Below are positions 1 to 9,038 of a stretch of 46,573 nucleotides of DNA, piece by piece. The position numbers and the translations under genes were made by a program. Within the stretch, counting starts at the first letter, position 1, and each line of letters opens with the position of its first letter. This DNA is from an uncultured Granulicella sp. (lineage in GTDB: Bacteria > Acidobacteriota > Terriglobia > Terriglobales > Acidobacteriaceae), in NCBI GenBank assembly GCA_937873145.1, contig CALMVK010000146.1, forward strand, positions 1-46,573, written 5' to 3'. A model generated the notes under the pieces. That model was not told where the DNA came from, ran no database searches, and saw nothing but the letters and a program-made list of their open reading frames with translations.

Positions 1-882
1 GCGCCGCAGCGTCCGGTCGTCCAGCAGCAACACCGCCAGCACCAGCACCAGGTAGTTCAGGAATGCATAGTTGGCCGTCGCAATGACCACCACCTGCCAC
101 ACCGTCACGATCCAGAAGCACGCCAGCCGCGCCTGCCGGCCAAAGAACGCCAGCCACACCAGCACCAGCTCCATAAACAAGGTCAACCCAGCGGATGCGA
201 TGTGAAACCAGTGCGGCAGATGCTGCAGATACCATCCCACCCAGGTGGGCAGCGGCCCATTCTGGTAGTACTCATACATCGCCGTCAGGTTCCGCCACGT
301 CTCATCCCCGCTTTCGAGCTTTACCAGGCCAGACTGAAAGTAGATCCGGAACCACTCCCACAGCAGCAGCAGATACGCCGCCCACACCCCTCTGCTCCGC
401 GTACCCCACCCCGGCCGCACGCCTCCCGGCGCAACAAACAACGCCAGGAACCCCGCCTCCAGCAACATTCCGTCCGACTGATATCCCGAGAAATCCTGCG
501 CCGCCGCCACGAACGACAAAAAGCAAACAAAGCATACCGCCAGCATCCAACGCGGCAGCACATTCACCACCACCAACACCGACGCCACCAACCCCAACCA
601 ACAAAGCCCCATCAGCATCCGGTCACCCGCCGACGCCCAAAGCAGCGTCGGAGCCTCCCAGAAGCGCAGCCAGCCCACCCCGCGCAGCGCCTGCAAGTAG
701 TCGGACGCCGGCAGGATTCCCTGCACTCCGATCAAGCCTTTTACCTGGAACAGCAGCGCAAAGAACGCTGAAAAGTAGATCCCTCCCAATGCCCGCAAAA
801 ACAGCCAACGCGCAATCAGGTGTCCCGCCGCACCTTGCCGCGAGTCAAACAGCCTGCGCAGCGCACTCCAGATGCGTCTCAT
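1..882 (-). CDS. Lipase maturation factor family membrane protein (partial, 3' end outside window)
   Basis: The frame is open from an ATG at 882 to the window edge, giving the first 294 residues. The N-terminus has the LMF1/LMF2 family pattern: a first membrane segment around residues 24-46 (ARWLFLRALGGIYFSAF), then GLIGVQGILPASDYL, then SGYQSDGMLLEAGFLALF, and WRNLTAMYEYY with GPLPTWVGWY. Several hydrophobic helices follow, so it is a polytopic membrane protein. Eukaryotic LMF1 is an ER chaperone needed to fold lipases; the bacterial role is not established. A GAGGTGAG Shine-Dalgarno lies just upstream of the ATG. It is divergent from the aldo/keto reductase at 1004. The family call is by recognition of these motifs. 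Confidence 0.85.
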   Translation of the reverse strand, partial: MRRIWSALRRLFDSRQGAAGHLIARWLFLRALGGIYFSAFFALLFQVKGLIGVQGILPASDYLQALRGVGWLRFWEAPTLLWASAGDRMLMGLCWLGLVASVLVVVNVLPRWMLAVCFVCFLSFVAAAQDFSGYQSDGMLLEAGFLALFVAPGGVRPGWGTRSRGVWAAYLLLLWEWFRIYFQSGLVKLESGDETWRNLTAMYEYYQNGPLPTWVGWYLQHLPHWFHIASAGLTLFMELVLVWLAFFGRQARLACFWIVTVWQVVVIATANYAFLNYLVLVLAVLLLDDRTLRR

Positions 883-1003
883 TCCGCTCACCTCGCTCTT
901 AAGAAACTATCCCAATCTGCCACTCTCTCCTTTTTCGCCGTTCAACGCACCACCCCAGCATCCTTCTCGCCTCTCCGCCATCCAAGGCACAAGGAGACGC
1001 ACA

Positions 1004-1954
1004 ATGCAGACCAAAACTCTCGGCACTTCCAGCTTTCAGGTCGTTCCTCTCATGCTTGGCGGCAACGTCTTCGGCTGGACCGCAGACGCGCCCACCTCCT
1101 TCCAGATCCTCGACGCCTTCGTCGGACGCGGCTTCAACTTCATCGATACCGCGAACGTCTACTCCATCTGGGTTCCAGGACATCATGGCGGCGAGTCGGA
1201 GACCATCCTCGGCACCTGGTTCAAACAATCCGGCAACCGCGACAAAGTCGTTCTGGCCACCAAAGTCGGCATAAAGATGAGTACCGGCCAGGAGGGCCTC
1301 TCCAAACACACCATCCTCGAAGCCGTCGAAGCCTCACTCACCCGGCTCCAGACCGATCACATCGACCTCTACCAATCTCACAAGGACGATCCATCCACTC
1401 CACTCGACGAGACCCTCGAGGCCTACCAGCAGCTCATCCAGCAAGGCAAGGTTCTCCTCATCGGCGCTTCCAACTACACCGCCCCTCGCCTCAGCGCAGC
1501 CATGGAGCTCTCCCGTACGCGCGGTCTCCCCGCCTACCAGACACTCCAGCCCGAGTACAACTTGCACAGCCGCCAGGACTTCGAGACCAACCTGCAACCG
1601 GTCGCCGAAAAATACAACTTGGGAGTGGTGCCTTACTTTTCCCTCGCCAGCGGGTTCCTGACCGGCAAGTACAAGTCCGTTGCAGACGCAAAGGGTGTGA
1701 ATCGTGGGTCGCGCGTCATCCAGTATTTTGACCAGCGCGGGGAGAAGATCCTTGCCGCGCTCGATGAAGTCTCGAAGGCAACCGGTGCCAGTCCGGCAGC
1801 AATCTCGCTCGCCTGGCTGCTCGCCCAACCCACGATCCTCGCTCCCATCGCGAGTGCCACGTCGGTAAGCCAGCTTGAAGTACTTTTTGAGGCTGTGGAT
1901 CTGAAACTTGACCCCACGCTCCTCGAAAAGCTTACCGTGGCCAGCGCTTTCTAA
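1004..1954 (+). CDS. Aldo/keto reductase
   Basis: A 316-residue NAD(P)H-dependent aldo/keto reductase with a TIM-barrel fold. The expected catalytic tetrad is visible: Asp48 and Tyr53 in FIDTANVYS, the Lys in VVLATKVGIK, and the His in DLYQSHKDD. The C-terminal cofactor region (SLAWLLAQPTILAPIASAT) resembles the AKR11/IolS-YhdN-type subgroup. The ATG at 1004 is chosen because AAGGAGACGCACA directly precedes it and the upstream in-frame codons do not look like family sequence. The substrate cannot be told from sequence. It stands alone, divergent from the lipase maturation factor and convergent with gmk, with a 135 bp gap that holds nothing recognisable. Confidence 0.93.
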   Translation: MQTKTLGTSSFQVVPLMLGGNVFGWTADAPTSFQILDAFVGRGFNFIDTANVYSIWVPGHHGGESETILGTWFKQSGNRDKVVLATKVGIKMSTGQEGLSKHTILEAVEASLTRLQTDHIDLYQSHKDDPSTPLDETLEAYQQLIQQGKVLLIGASNYTAPRLSAAMELSRTRGLPAYQTLQPEYNLHSRQDFETNLQPVAEKYNLGVVPYFSLASGFLTGKYKSVADAKGVNRGSRVIQYFDQRGEKILAALDEVSKATGASPAAISLAWLLAQPTILAPIASATSVSQLEVLFEAVDLKLDPTLLEKLTVASAF

Positions 1955-2089
1955 AACATCTTTCTATGAGGGCAAAGGTCAGCTTCACACAAACTAGCGG
2001 GCAGATACTATTTCGTGTGGCTACGTAGATTGAGCGTCTAGGAGAATCGATTCGCGTTTCAGGTCAAACATGGAGTGGTGGCCGACGGC

Positions 2090-2743
2090 CTAGAAACTTG
2101 CGAGCGCTTGCAGCAGACGAGCGGAAGGCTCACCGGTCCGGCAGCTCGCCGCCAGCTCCGCTACGCCATCGCCGGAACCGCGTTGTGCAAGCACGATGCC
2201 CCGCAACTCAGCCACTGCCTCATCCAGAACATCGTTGACCAAAGCGTACTGATACTCGTTTACCCGAGTCACCTCTCTGCGCGCCTCCGCCAGTCGCCGC
2301 TCGATCACCTCCTGCGCCGTCACATGCTCCGCCTCACTGCGCATCCTTAGCCGTCGCTCCAGCACCTCCGGGCTCGGCGGCAAAATAAACACCGACACTG
2401 CCTCTGGAACATGTTTCTTCACCTGCAGCGCACCCTGCACATCGATGTCCAGCAGCAGATCCTTGCCCATCGCGCGCGCATGGTCGAGCGCCGACCTTGC
2501 CGTGCCGTAGTAGTTTCCAAAGACCTCGGCCCATTCCAGAAACTCCTCGCGCGCAATCATGGATTCAAACGCCTCGCGGGAGGTGAAGTGATACTCGCAC
2601 CCATCGGTCTCGCTGCCGCGCGGTTGCCGCGTCGTGTAGGAGATGGAAAACTCAAGCCCTTCCACCAGCGACCGAACCCGGCTCACCAGGGTCGATTTGC
2701 CGGAGCCCGAAGGTGCCGAAACGATAAACAAAAGTCCTGCCAT
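2090..2743 (-). CDS. gmk: Guanylate kinase
   Basis: Guanylate kinase transfers phosphate from ATP to GMP, giving GDP in the cytosol. The 217-residue protein has the P-loop SAPSGSGKST at residues 9-18, the GMP-binding segment SYTTRQPRGSETDG and the lid region with RLRMRSEAE. The length is close to the usual 205-210. The start at 2743 (MAGLLFIVSAP) is preferred because CAGGGATGTCT places AGGG seven bases upstream; another ATG lies two codons earlier, and a longer in-frame extension reaching into yicC has no family resemblance. It is the last gene of the minus-strand cluster, 67 nt after yicC. The yicC-gmk pairing is common in bacteria. Confidence 0.95.
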   Translation of the reverse strand: MAGLLFIVSAPSGSGKSTLVSRVRSLVEGLEFSISYTTRQPRGSETDGCEYHFTSREAFESMIAREEFLEWAEVFGNYYGTARSALDHARAMGKDLLLDIDVQGALQVKKHVPEAVSVFILPPSPEVLERRLRMRSEAEHVTAQEVIERRLAEARREVTRVNEYQYALVNDVLDEAVAELRGIVLAQRGSGDGVAELAASCRTGEPSARLLQALASF

Positions 2744-2810
2744 AGACATCCCTGCCGATCTGATCTTTTTCAGATTTCGCACAACATGCTGCCATGCGTT
2801 TGCTGGTCTC

Positions 2811-3719
2811 TCACTCCAGGTTCTGCACCTGTTCCCGGGCACGCTCCAGTCCGACTTTGATCTCGAGACCAATCTCCGTCAGCCGCAATCCTCCGCCTGC
2901 ACCTCCGGTCTTCGAGAGCAGCGTATTCGCCTCGCGATGGATCTCTTGCAAGAGAAAGTCCAGCGGTCGCCCCAGCTCTCCACCGTCTTTGAGCAACTCC
3001 AGGAATCGCTCCAAGTGCGTCCGCAGACGCACCAACTCTTCTTCGACATCGCCACGGGCGACCAGCAAAGCGGCTTCCGTCAACAGCCGGTCCTCGCTGA
3101 ACGGGATTTCGCCCACTAGGTCACGCAGACGTGCCTGCAGCCGTCCGAGCTCCGTCCCGCTACCTGCTTCGCGCAACAGCCGCGCCTCCGCAGCCAATCG
3201 CAGCAGATCGATCAAGTTGGCTTCGAGCTCCGCAGCCAACGCCTGGCCCTCCGCATGGCGCACATCGTTGAAGCGCTCCAGAAGTTCCTGCATCGCCGAC
3301 ATCACCTGACCCTCGATCGCTGCCGCATCGAACGGTACCACGGCGGCCGACATCACTCCTGGCAGACGCAGCAGTGCGTTGAAGTCCGGCTGCTGTTCCA
3401 CCTGATACCGTTCAGCCGCCTGACGAAAGCCTCGGATATAGGCGTCCAGCAGCGCATCATCGATCTCTACCCGTGCCTGGGCGGCTCCCTTCTCAAGGAC
3501 AAGCGTCAGCTCCACATGCCCGCGACGCACGGCAGCCTTGACACAGCGGCGTAGTGGAGCCTCCAAAGCTTCAAGACCGGGAGGAACGCGCACGGCAAGA
3601 TCCAGATGGCGATGGTTCACCGCCTTGATCGTCAAGGTACAGCTCCGACCGCCGGTCGTCTTCGCATCGAGGGAACACGACGCGCTCGCAAATCCAGTCA
3701 TCGACAACACCCGACTCAT
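2811..3719 (-). CDS. yicC: YicC family endoribonuclease-like protein
   Basis: A 302-residue YicC/YloC-family protein. It starts with the hallmark MSRVLSMTGFASAS, then NHRHLDLAVRVPPGLEALE, and ends with the conserved DFLLQEIHREANTLLSKT segment and a coiled helix ELGLEIKVGLERAREQVQNLE-like tail. E. coli YicC is an endoribonuclease that promotes degradation of a small RNA; assignment of that activity here is by family only. The ATG overlaps the msbA-like stop by four bases (ATGA), so the two are likely translationally coupled. gmk follows. Confidence 0.93.
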   Translation of the reverse strand: MSRVLSMTGFASASCSLDAKTTGGRSCTLTIKAVNHRHLDLAVRVPPGLEALEAPLRRCVKAAVRRGHVELTLVLEKGAAQARVEIDDALLDAYIRGFRQAAERYQVEQQPDFNALLRLPGVMSAAVVPFDAAAIEGQVMSAMQELLERFNDVRHAEGQALAAELEANLIDLLRLAAEARLLREAGSGTELGRLQARLRDLVGEIPFSEDRLLTEAALLVARGDVEEELVRLRTHLERFLELLKDGGELGRPLDFLLQEIHREANTLLSKTGGAGGGLRLTEIGLEIKVGLERAREQVQNLE

Positions 3720-5596
3720 CTTGCCCCTTCCATCTGTGCCACGTTTATCTCATCGGCAGTTTCGCCCGAATCTTTAGTAAATTGCATGTCATAGAGACGG
3801 CGGTATGTTCCGGAATGGGAAAGCAGCTCCTCATGCGTGCCGACCTCGGTGATCCGGCCGGCTTCAAGCACCACAATGCGCGTGGCACGCCGCACTGTAG
3901 ACAATCGATGCGCGATGATCAAGGACGTCCTGCCCTCCATCAAGTTGCTCAAGGCCTCCTGCACATAGGCCTCGCTCTCCGCATCGAGCGCACTGGTCGC
4001 CTCATCGAGAATGAGGATCGGCGCATTCTTGAGGATTGCCCGCGCAATGGCCAGACGCTGCCGCTCGCCGCCACTCAGACGCGCGCCTTTCTCCCCGATG
4101 CGCGTCTCATAGCCTTGCGGCATGCGCAGAATGAAGTCGTGCGCCAATGCCATCCTGGCCGCCTCCTCGACGCGCGCAAACGGCACATCGGGCTGACCGT
4201 AGGCGATATTATTGCGCACCGTATCGTTGAACAGCACGGTCTCTTGCGTGACCTTGCCGATCTGCCGCCGCAAGCTTTGAATCGAGACATCACGAAGATC
4301 GTGCCCATCGATGGTCACGCTGCCTCCCGTTACGTCGAAGAACCGCGGGATCAGGTTGACCAGCGAGCTCTTCCCTGCCCCGCTCGGCCCCACTAGCGCC
4401 ACCCTTTCGCCTCGTTTTACTTCAAGCGACACATCCGTCAGCACCTTGTCACGATCCGGCTGCTCAGTATTCGATTCATTCCAATAATCGAAGTCTACGT
4501 TGCGAAACACGATTGCGTCCTGGAAGCCTTCGAGCGTGCGCGCCTTTTGCTTTTCGACCACTTCGTCCTGCGCGTCCATAAACCGGAAGATCTCTTCGGA
4601 CGCGCCGAGTGCCTGCTGAAAGCTGTTATAGAACAACGCGAATTTGCGCACCGGATCGTACAGCGAGAAAGTTGCAAACAGAAAGGCGATGAAGGAACCG
4701 GGCGTCATCTGGTGCGCCTTGATGCTGTCACGCCCGATCAGCAGCAGCAGCGCGATGCCAATCGAACCCAGCGCATCCATCAGCGGCGAACTGATGGCCT
4801 GCACGCTGACCGATTTCAAATTCGCACTCAGCAGCCGCTTGGCCGCACGGCGAAAGCGCGCCATCTCCCACGTCTCCATCCCGAAGGCTTTTACGATTCC
4901 ATTGCCGGTGATGGTTTCGTGCAGGATGTTCTGGATCTCCGCCAGCTTATCCTGGCCGGACCGCGTCGTATGCCGCACCCCGCGTCCGATGCGCCGCGCC
5001 GAAGAGATGACGACCGGCACAAACAGCAGCAGCACCCAGGCCAGCTTGCCTCCATAAAAGATGGCTGCGCCCAGCGTGAAGAGAAACGTGAACATCTGCT
5101 GCAACGCATCGCCCAGCACCGCCGACATCGCCGTCTGCACCCGCTCGACATCGTTGATCAGGGTAGAGAGCAGCGTGCCGGTAGAGTGCTTTTGAAAGAA
5201 CGCCGTCGAGCGCCGCAGCACTGCGTCATACAGATCGTTGCGCAGATCCGTAATCATGCCAAAGCCGGCGTAGTTTACGCAGTAGGTGCCCACGTAGTCA
5301 CACACCGATTTGAGCAGCGCCGAGGCGATGAGCGCATAGGCCACCACTGTCCAGGCGTTATGAAAATGCTGCGGAACCAGCGCGTGGAGATCGATCACGC
5401 GATGCAAGGAAGAAACTGGAATCCGCAGCAGATCTTCTGGAGGCGAATCCGGCTGCAGAACCTTATCAAAGATGGGCTTGATCAGCATCAGCCGCAACGC
5501 AGCCATGGCGCCGACGACCGCCATCAGCACCACCGAGCACAACGAGAACAGCGCGTAGGGACGCAGATAACGCAGCAGCCGGAGGATCCGTGTCAA
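3716..5596 (-). CDS. msbA: MsbA-type lipid ABC exporter (fused permease and ATPase)
   Basis: A 626-residue half-transporter with an N-terminal six-helix exporter domain (about 1-330) and a C-terminal nucleotide-binding domain (about 355-600). Walker A GPSGAGKSSL, signature LSGGERQRLAIARAIL and Walker B ILILDEATSALD are intact, as is the H-loop IAHRLST. Homodimers of this family flip lipid A-core or other lipids across the inner membrane. The LPS-export genes in the same cluster support an MsbA role, though multidrug exporters look alike. The start is a TTG at 5596: an in-frame TGA lies seven codons upstream, GGGGAG precedes it, and the next ATG would delete the first helix. It overlaps yicC by 4 nt. 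Confidence 0.88.
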   Translation of the reverse strand: MTRILRLLRYLRPYALFSLCSVVLMAVVGAMAALRLMLIKPIFDKVLQPDSPPEDLLRIPVSSLHRVIDLHALVPQHFHNAWTVVAYALIASALLKSVCDYVGTYCVNYAGFGMITDLRNDLYDAVLRRSTAFFQKHSTGTLLSTLINDVERVQTAMSAVLGDALQQMFTFLFTLGAAIFYGGKLAWVLLLFVPVVISSARRIGRGVRHTTRSGQDKLAEIQNILHETITGNGIVKAFGMETWEMARFRRAAKRLLSANLKSVSVQAISSPLMDALGSIGIALLLLIGRDSIKAHQMTPGSFIAFLFATFSLYDPVRKFALFYNSFQQALGASEEIFRFMDAQDEVVEKQKARTLEGFQDAIVFRNVDFDYWNESNTEQPDRDKVLTDVSLEVKRGERVALVGPSGAGKSSLVNLIPRFFDVTGGSVTIDGHDLRDVSIQSLRRQIGKVTQETVLFNDTVRNNIAYGQPDVPFARVEEAARMALAHDFILRMPQGYETRIGEKGARLSGGERQRLAIARAILKNAPILILDEATSALDAESEAYVQEALSNLMEGRTSLIIAHRLSTVRRATRIVVLEAGRITEVGTHEELLSHSGTYRRLYDMQFTKDSGETADEINVAQMEGAR

Positions 5597-5670
5597 TTCC
5601 GTACTCCCCGAACCTCACACCGTCTTCGCACGCTCACTATTTTACCGGGTGACGCGAGAACGAAGGAGTC

Positions 5671-6642
5671 TCAGCGCGGCATATCCCGATGCGCCGCCTT
5701 CACCCGATACCCCGTCAACTCCAGCCTTCGCTTCATCTCCTCGGCAATAAACACCGAACGATGTTGGCCGCCGGTGCACCCAAACGCCACCGTCAGATAA
5801 CTTTTGCCTTCCTGCATATAGTGCGGCAACAGAAACTCAAGCAGCTCGGTCGTTTTCTTTAGAAACTGCTCCGTCTGCTCAAAGCTTTGCACGTATTGCG
5901 CTACTTTGGGGTGCTTGCCGGTCAGCTCGCGGAACTCCGGAATAAAGTGCGGATTGGGAAGAAAGCGAACATCGAAGACCAGGTCCGCATCGGTCGGCAC
6001 ACCGTTTTTGAAGCCGAAGCTCATTGACGATACCGTCAGGGTCTGCTCCGGTGCGCCGCGTCCCTCAAACTGGGCGTTGATGTGCGCGCGCAGCTCGTGC
6101 ACGTTGAACTTCGTCGTCTCAAGGAGGATGTCGGCGACGTTCCGGATGGGGTCGAGCCGCTTGCGCTCCGCTCGGATCGATTCCGCGACCGTCTCCTCGC
6201 GGCCCATCGGATGGGGCCGGCGAGTCTCCGAAAAACGCCGGATCAACGCCTCTTCGCTCGCCTCAAGGAAAACCACGCGCGTGTTCAAGACTTTACGGAC
6301 CTTCTTGAGAATGGAGGGAAACCGCTCCAGCCGCATGCCTTCGCGTACGTCGATCACCAGTGCCGCGCGCGTAATCTCCGCCGACGACCGCACCAGATCC
6401 GCAAAGTTTGGGATCAGGTCTAGCGGCAAATTGTCCACCGAGTAGTAGCCGAGATCCTCAAACGCCTTGAGCGCCGACGCCTTTCCAGCACCACTCATCC
6501 CCGTCAGGATGACCAGTTCGCCATGGGGTGGAGAGACCACATCGGTCGCGCGTCGCGCCTTCTTTTGCGTCCGCTTCTCCGTATCCGGCACGGCTTTCTT
6601 TTTCGCCAACCGCTTGGACGCGCTTGCTTTCTTCGCTGCCAT
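5671..6642 (-). CDS. rapZ: RNase adapter protein RapZ / YvcJ family nucleotide-binding protein
   Basis: A 323-residue RapZ/YvcJ family protein. Walker A GMSGAGKAS lies at residues 48-56, followed by KAFEDLGYYSVDNLPLDLIP. The C-terminal domain carries SMSFGFKNGVPTDADLVFDVRFLPNP and TVAFGCTGGQHRSVF, both diagnostic. In E. coli RapZ binds GlcN6P and guides RNase E to the sRNA GlmZ; in Bacillus YvcJ affects competence. Family length is about 285, so the first 40 residues, very rich in Lys/Ala, are extra. A TAGGAT box seven bases before the ATG supports this start. It sits directly after hpf with no ptsN between. Confidence 0.93.
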   Translation of the reverse strand: MAAKKASASKRLAKKKAVPDTEKRTQKKARRATDVVSPPHGELVILTGMSGAGKASALKAFEDLGYYSVDNLPLDLIPNFADLVRSSAEITRAALVIDVREGMRLERFPSILKKVRKVLNTRVVFLEASEEALIRRFSETRRPHPMGREETVAESIRAERKRLDPIRNVADILLETTKFNVHELRAHINAQFEGRGAPEQTLTVSSMSFGFKNGVPTDADLVFDVRFLPNPHFIPEFRELTGKHPKVAQYVQSFEQTEQFLKKTTELLEFLLPHYMQEGKSYLTVAFGCTGGQHRSVFIAEEMKRRLELTGYRVKAAHRDMPR

Positions 6643-6643
6643 G

Positions 6644-6661
6644 GATTGAATCCTAGCATTG
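6644..6661 (-). promoter_or_regulatory. Candidate -10 box for near-leaderless rapZ transcript
   Basis: On the minus strand TAGGAT is followed by seven bases (tcaatcc) and then the rapZ ATG at 6642. No Shine-Dalgarno is present. It matches the pattern seen at several other genes of the window. No convincing -35 box is visible. Confidence 0.35.
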
Positions 6662-6715
6662 CACTAACGCCGGCCCTTGCTCGCCAAGATCTGTCCAGAC
6701 GATCGGTTCGATGAG

Positions 6716-7069
6716 CTAGCTGCTGAGCGCAGGCGTCACCACATCGACGAAAGGCTCTGCCGAGTCCGGTTTGGCCTGCCGCTCGATGGTCAACTTACGC
6801 TCTTTGTGCTTCATGGCTTGAGCCTCCACCTTGCGCAGCGCGTCATGCAGTACGGCTTGCATCTCCGCACCTTCACACACCGCGACTAGAGATTCATTCG
6901 CCGCCATCAAGGTGACCTCGGCGATCTTTCGATGCTTGTCTTCGGTCAGGATTACGTGCGCACTCACCAACCGAGGAATCAGTTGCGCCATGCGTGCAAG
7001 CTCCGCATCCGCCAGTGCTTTCAGTTTGGGGGTAACGGTCGTACCGCGCCCGGTGTATTCAAGCTTCAT
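6716..7069 (-). CDS. hpf: Ribosome hibernation promoting factor (short HPF/YfiA family)
   Basis: A 117-residue protein of the HPF/YfiA family, which binds the 30S decoding region during stationary phase and silences ribosomes. It has the family opening MKLEYTGRGTTVTPKLKALADAEL, then the conserved strand HVILTEDKHRKIAEVTL and the basic helix ALRKVEAQAMKHKERK. It lacks the roughly 60-residue C-terminal dimerisation domain of long HPF, so it is the short form. GAGAGGTGA precedes the ATG. It lies 48 nt after rpoN and 73 nt before rapZ, the standard position in rpoN clusters. Confidence 0.93.
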   Translation of the reverse strand: MKLEYTGRGTTVTPKLKALADAELARMAQLIPRLVSAHVILTEDKHRKIAEVTLMAANESLVAVCEGAEMQAVLHDALRKVEAQAMKHKERKLTIERQAKPDSAEPFVDVVTPALSS

Positions 7070-7117
7070 CCAATCACCTCTCCACAGCTCAGATGCCGCA
7101 AGTTACGCGGAGGAGGA

Positions 7118-8791
7118 CTATCGTACGCGCCTTTGGTGGGTTGAGGGAATCTGCATGTCCTCACGATACTTGGCCACAGTGCGCCGCGTTACGTTGATGC
7201 CTTGCAACCGCAACTCCGCCGCTAGCTGATCGTCGGTAAACGGTTTGCGCGCGTCTTCCTCTTCAATCAGCTTCTTCACCTTACGCTTCAGCAGCACCAA
7301 CGGTAGATCGCTGCCTTCGGGACCATTGACGCCCTCGGAGAAGAAGAAGCGCAGCTCATAAACTCCCTGTGCCGTATGCACGTATTTGTTCGCGACCGCG
7401 CGGCTTACCGTCGAGGGATGCACGCCGATCTCTTCGGCGACCTCCTTGATCATCATCGGCCGCAGTGCCTGCTCCCCCTGTTCCAGGAAGTCGGTCTGCC
7501 GGCGGATGATGACCTCGCACGTCCGCAGAATGGTGTTCTTGCGCTGTTCGATATTGCGCAACAACTGGATCGCACTACGATAGCGATCCTTCACATACTC
7601 GCGAACCTCCTTCTCCGTTTTCTTCTCTCGCATCATGCGCCGATATCCGCCGTTCAGGCGCAGTGTCGGCAGATCCTCTTCGTTCATCAGCACGACGTAC
7701 TCGTCATCGCGTTTTACAAACGCCACGTCCGGCTCAATCAGGCGCGTCTCGGACTGGTTGTAGCGTTGGCCGGGCCGGGGGTCGAGCCGGCGCACGAACT
7801 CAACCGCCGCCTGCACCTCCTCGGCCGAGCGCCCGCAGCTTCTGGTCAACTCCCGCATGTCCTTTTTTTGCAACAGCGGCAGGCACTCCTGGATGATGTG
7901 CGCCACGATCTTGAACAGCTCCGCATCGTGCTCGCTGGTTGTCTGCGCAGCCTCGCGACGCAGACTCGCAAGCTGGATCTGCAGGCACTCTCGCAGGTCG
8001 CGTGCACCTACCCCCACCGGGTCCAACTGATGCATGAGCTCGCGCGCCCGCACCACCGCATACAGACACTCGTCGCGTCGGGAGGTTTGTGCAGCGCTGG
8101 TTTCGCCGGACGGACTGGCCTCCGCCGCCAGATCCACCACTCCATCAAAGCCCAGCACTCGCGCATCCTGACCGCCCCACAGCCGGCTCGCCCGCAGTTT
8201 TGAGGTGCCTCGTTCAAACGGAATCGGCTCCGGCAGTTCGACTGCCTTCATCGCCTCTTCAAGCGCCGCCGCAAGCTCCGCATCGGTGGCCGTCAGATAC
8301 CCGCACTCATCCAGATTGCCGATGATCAACTCAGCGGCGGAGCGCGTTTCGGCGTTCAGCTTCAGCGATCCCAACTGCCAAAGCAGGTGATCGCTCAGCG
8401 TGCTCGGCTGTGCAAGAAAGTGCTCAAACGAAGGCTTGTCGTAGTCCTCGAAGTTCGAGGACGAGGTCTTGAATCCGGGATCGAGATAATCCTGAAAGTA
8501 GCTGCCAAAATCGATCTCTTCAAACGGATCTTTTTCAACGCGTGCCGTCTCTTCAGCAACCGCCTCTGCCGAACGCTCGCGATCGCCTTCGATCCCTGCC
8601 AGCTCGTCGTACGAAGCAACGCACTCCTCAATCTCTTCGAGCACCGGATTTTCGATCATCTCGGCGTTGATCATGTCCTTCAACTCAAGCTTGTTCAGCG
8701 CCAGCACGCTGACCATCTGCACCAGGCCGGGGGTAAGCACCTGCCGTTGCGAGACCTTCAGATTAAGTCTTGGTTGAAGTAACACAGGCAC
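7118..8791 (-). CDS. rpoN: RNA polymerase sigma-54 factor
   Basis: A 557-residue sigma-54, which directs RNA polymerase to -24/-12 promoters and needs AAA+ activators. Region I is clear (LNLKVSQRQVLTPGLVQM, with ENPVLEE); an acidic region II follows. The core-binding domain holds DPVGVGARDLRECLQIQL and RRLDPRPGQRYN. The helix-turn-helix region has IGVHPSTVSRAVANKY, and the RpoN box reads TRRTVAKYRE close to the C-terminus. Two GTG codons (8791 and 8785) could start it; AGAAGG lies seven bases before the second. Around residues 185-220 it has an insertion of low conservation. The 247 bp upstream gap to lptB holds no other gene. Confidence 0.96.
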   Translation of the reverse strand: MPVLLQPRLNLKVSQRQVLTPGLVQMVSVLALNKLELKDMINAEMIENPVLEEIEECVASYDELAGIEGDRERSAEAVAEETARVEKDPFEEIDFGSYFQDYLDPGFKTSSSNFEDYDKPSFEHFLAQPSTLSDHLLWQLGSLKLNAETRSAAELIIGNLDECGYLTATDAELAAALEEAMKAVELPEPIPFERGTSKLRASRLWGGQDARVLGFDGVVDLAAEASPSGETSAAQTSRRDECLYAVVRARELMHQLDPVGVGARDLRECLQIQLASLRREAAQTTSEHDAELFKIVAHIIQECLPLLQKKDMRELTRSCGRSAEEVQAAVEFVRRLDPRPGQRYNQSETRLIEPDVAFVKRDDEYVVLMNEEDLPTLRLNGGYRRMMREKKTEKEVREYVKDRYRSAIQLLRNIEQRKNTILRTCEVIIRRQTDFLEQGEQALRPMMIKEVAEEIGVHPSTVSRAVANKYVHTAQGVYELRFFFSEGVNGPEGSDLPLVLLKRKVKKLIEEEDARKPFTDDQLAAELRLQGINVTRRTVAKYREDMQIPSTHQRRVR

Positions 8792-9038
8792 GCCTTCTTT
8801 CTCAGCCAGCTTCGCGTAACCAGATTCTTGACGCCGTTGGGCTTCAGTCTACACTTCTGCAAAGCCCCGTGCAGCCTCTGCTCATGCACCTTTCGGAGGA
8901 GTGCGCAGCCTGCACGTGGTACGCCCCGGCAAGGACCTAAGCGCATAAAAAACACCGCATGCCCGAGCACTTTCTTCCGTTTTCCACCGCATTCCCAGTT
9001 TTTTCTGCGCTCGTCTTTACAGCACGGACGGCTAACCG
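8792..9038. other. Gap between lptB and rpoN
   Basis: About 247 bases with no supported gene. The short minus-strand reading frame here joins rpoN upstream sequence and shows no family features. No -24/-12 promoter (TGGCAC-N5-TTGC) is visible, so autoregulation by sigma-54 is not suggested. Confidence 0.5.

Noticed and set aside
195-902. Two plus-strand open frames of about 190-235 codons at the left edge
   Set aside because: They are Pro/Ser/Thr- or Arg/His-rich antisense readings of the partial lipase maturation factor gene.
4547-5800. Plus-strand open frame of 417 codons opposite the msbA-like gene
   Set aside because: Antisense shadow of a well-supported ABC exporter; composition (Arg, Gln, His) is typical of high-GC antisense frames.
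8792-9038. Sigma-54 (-24/-12) promoter upstream of rpoN
   Set aside because: No TGGCAC-N5-TTGC match was seen on the minus strand; GG and GC elements do not fall at the right spacing.
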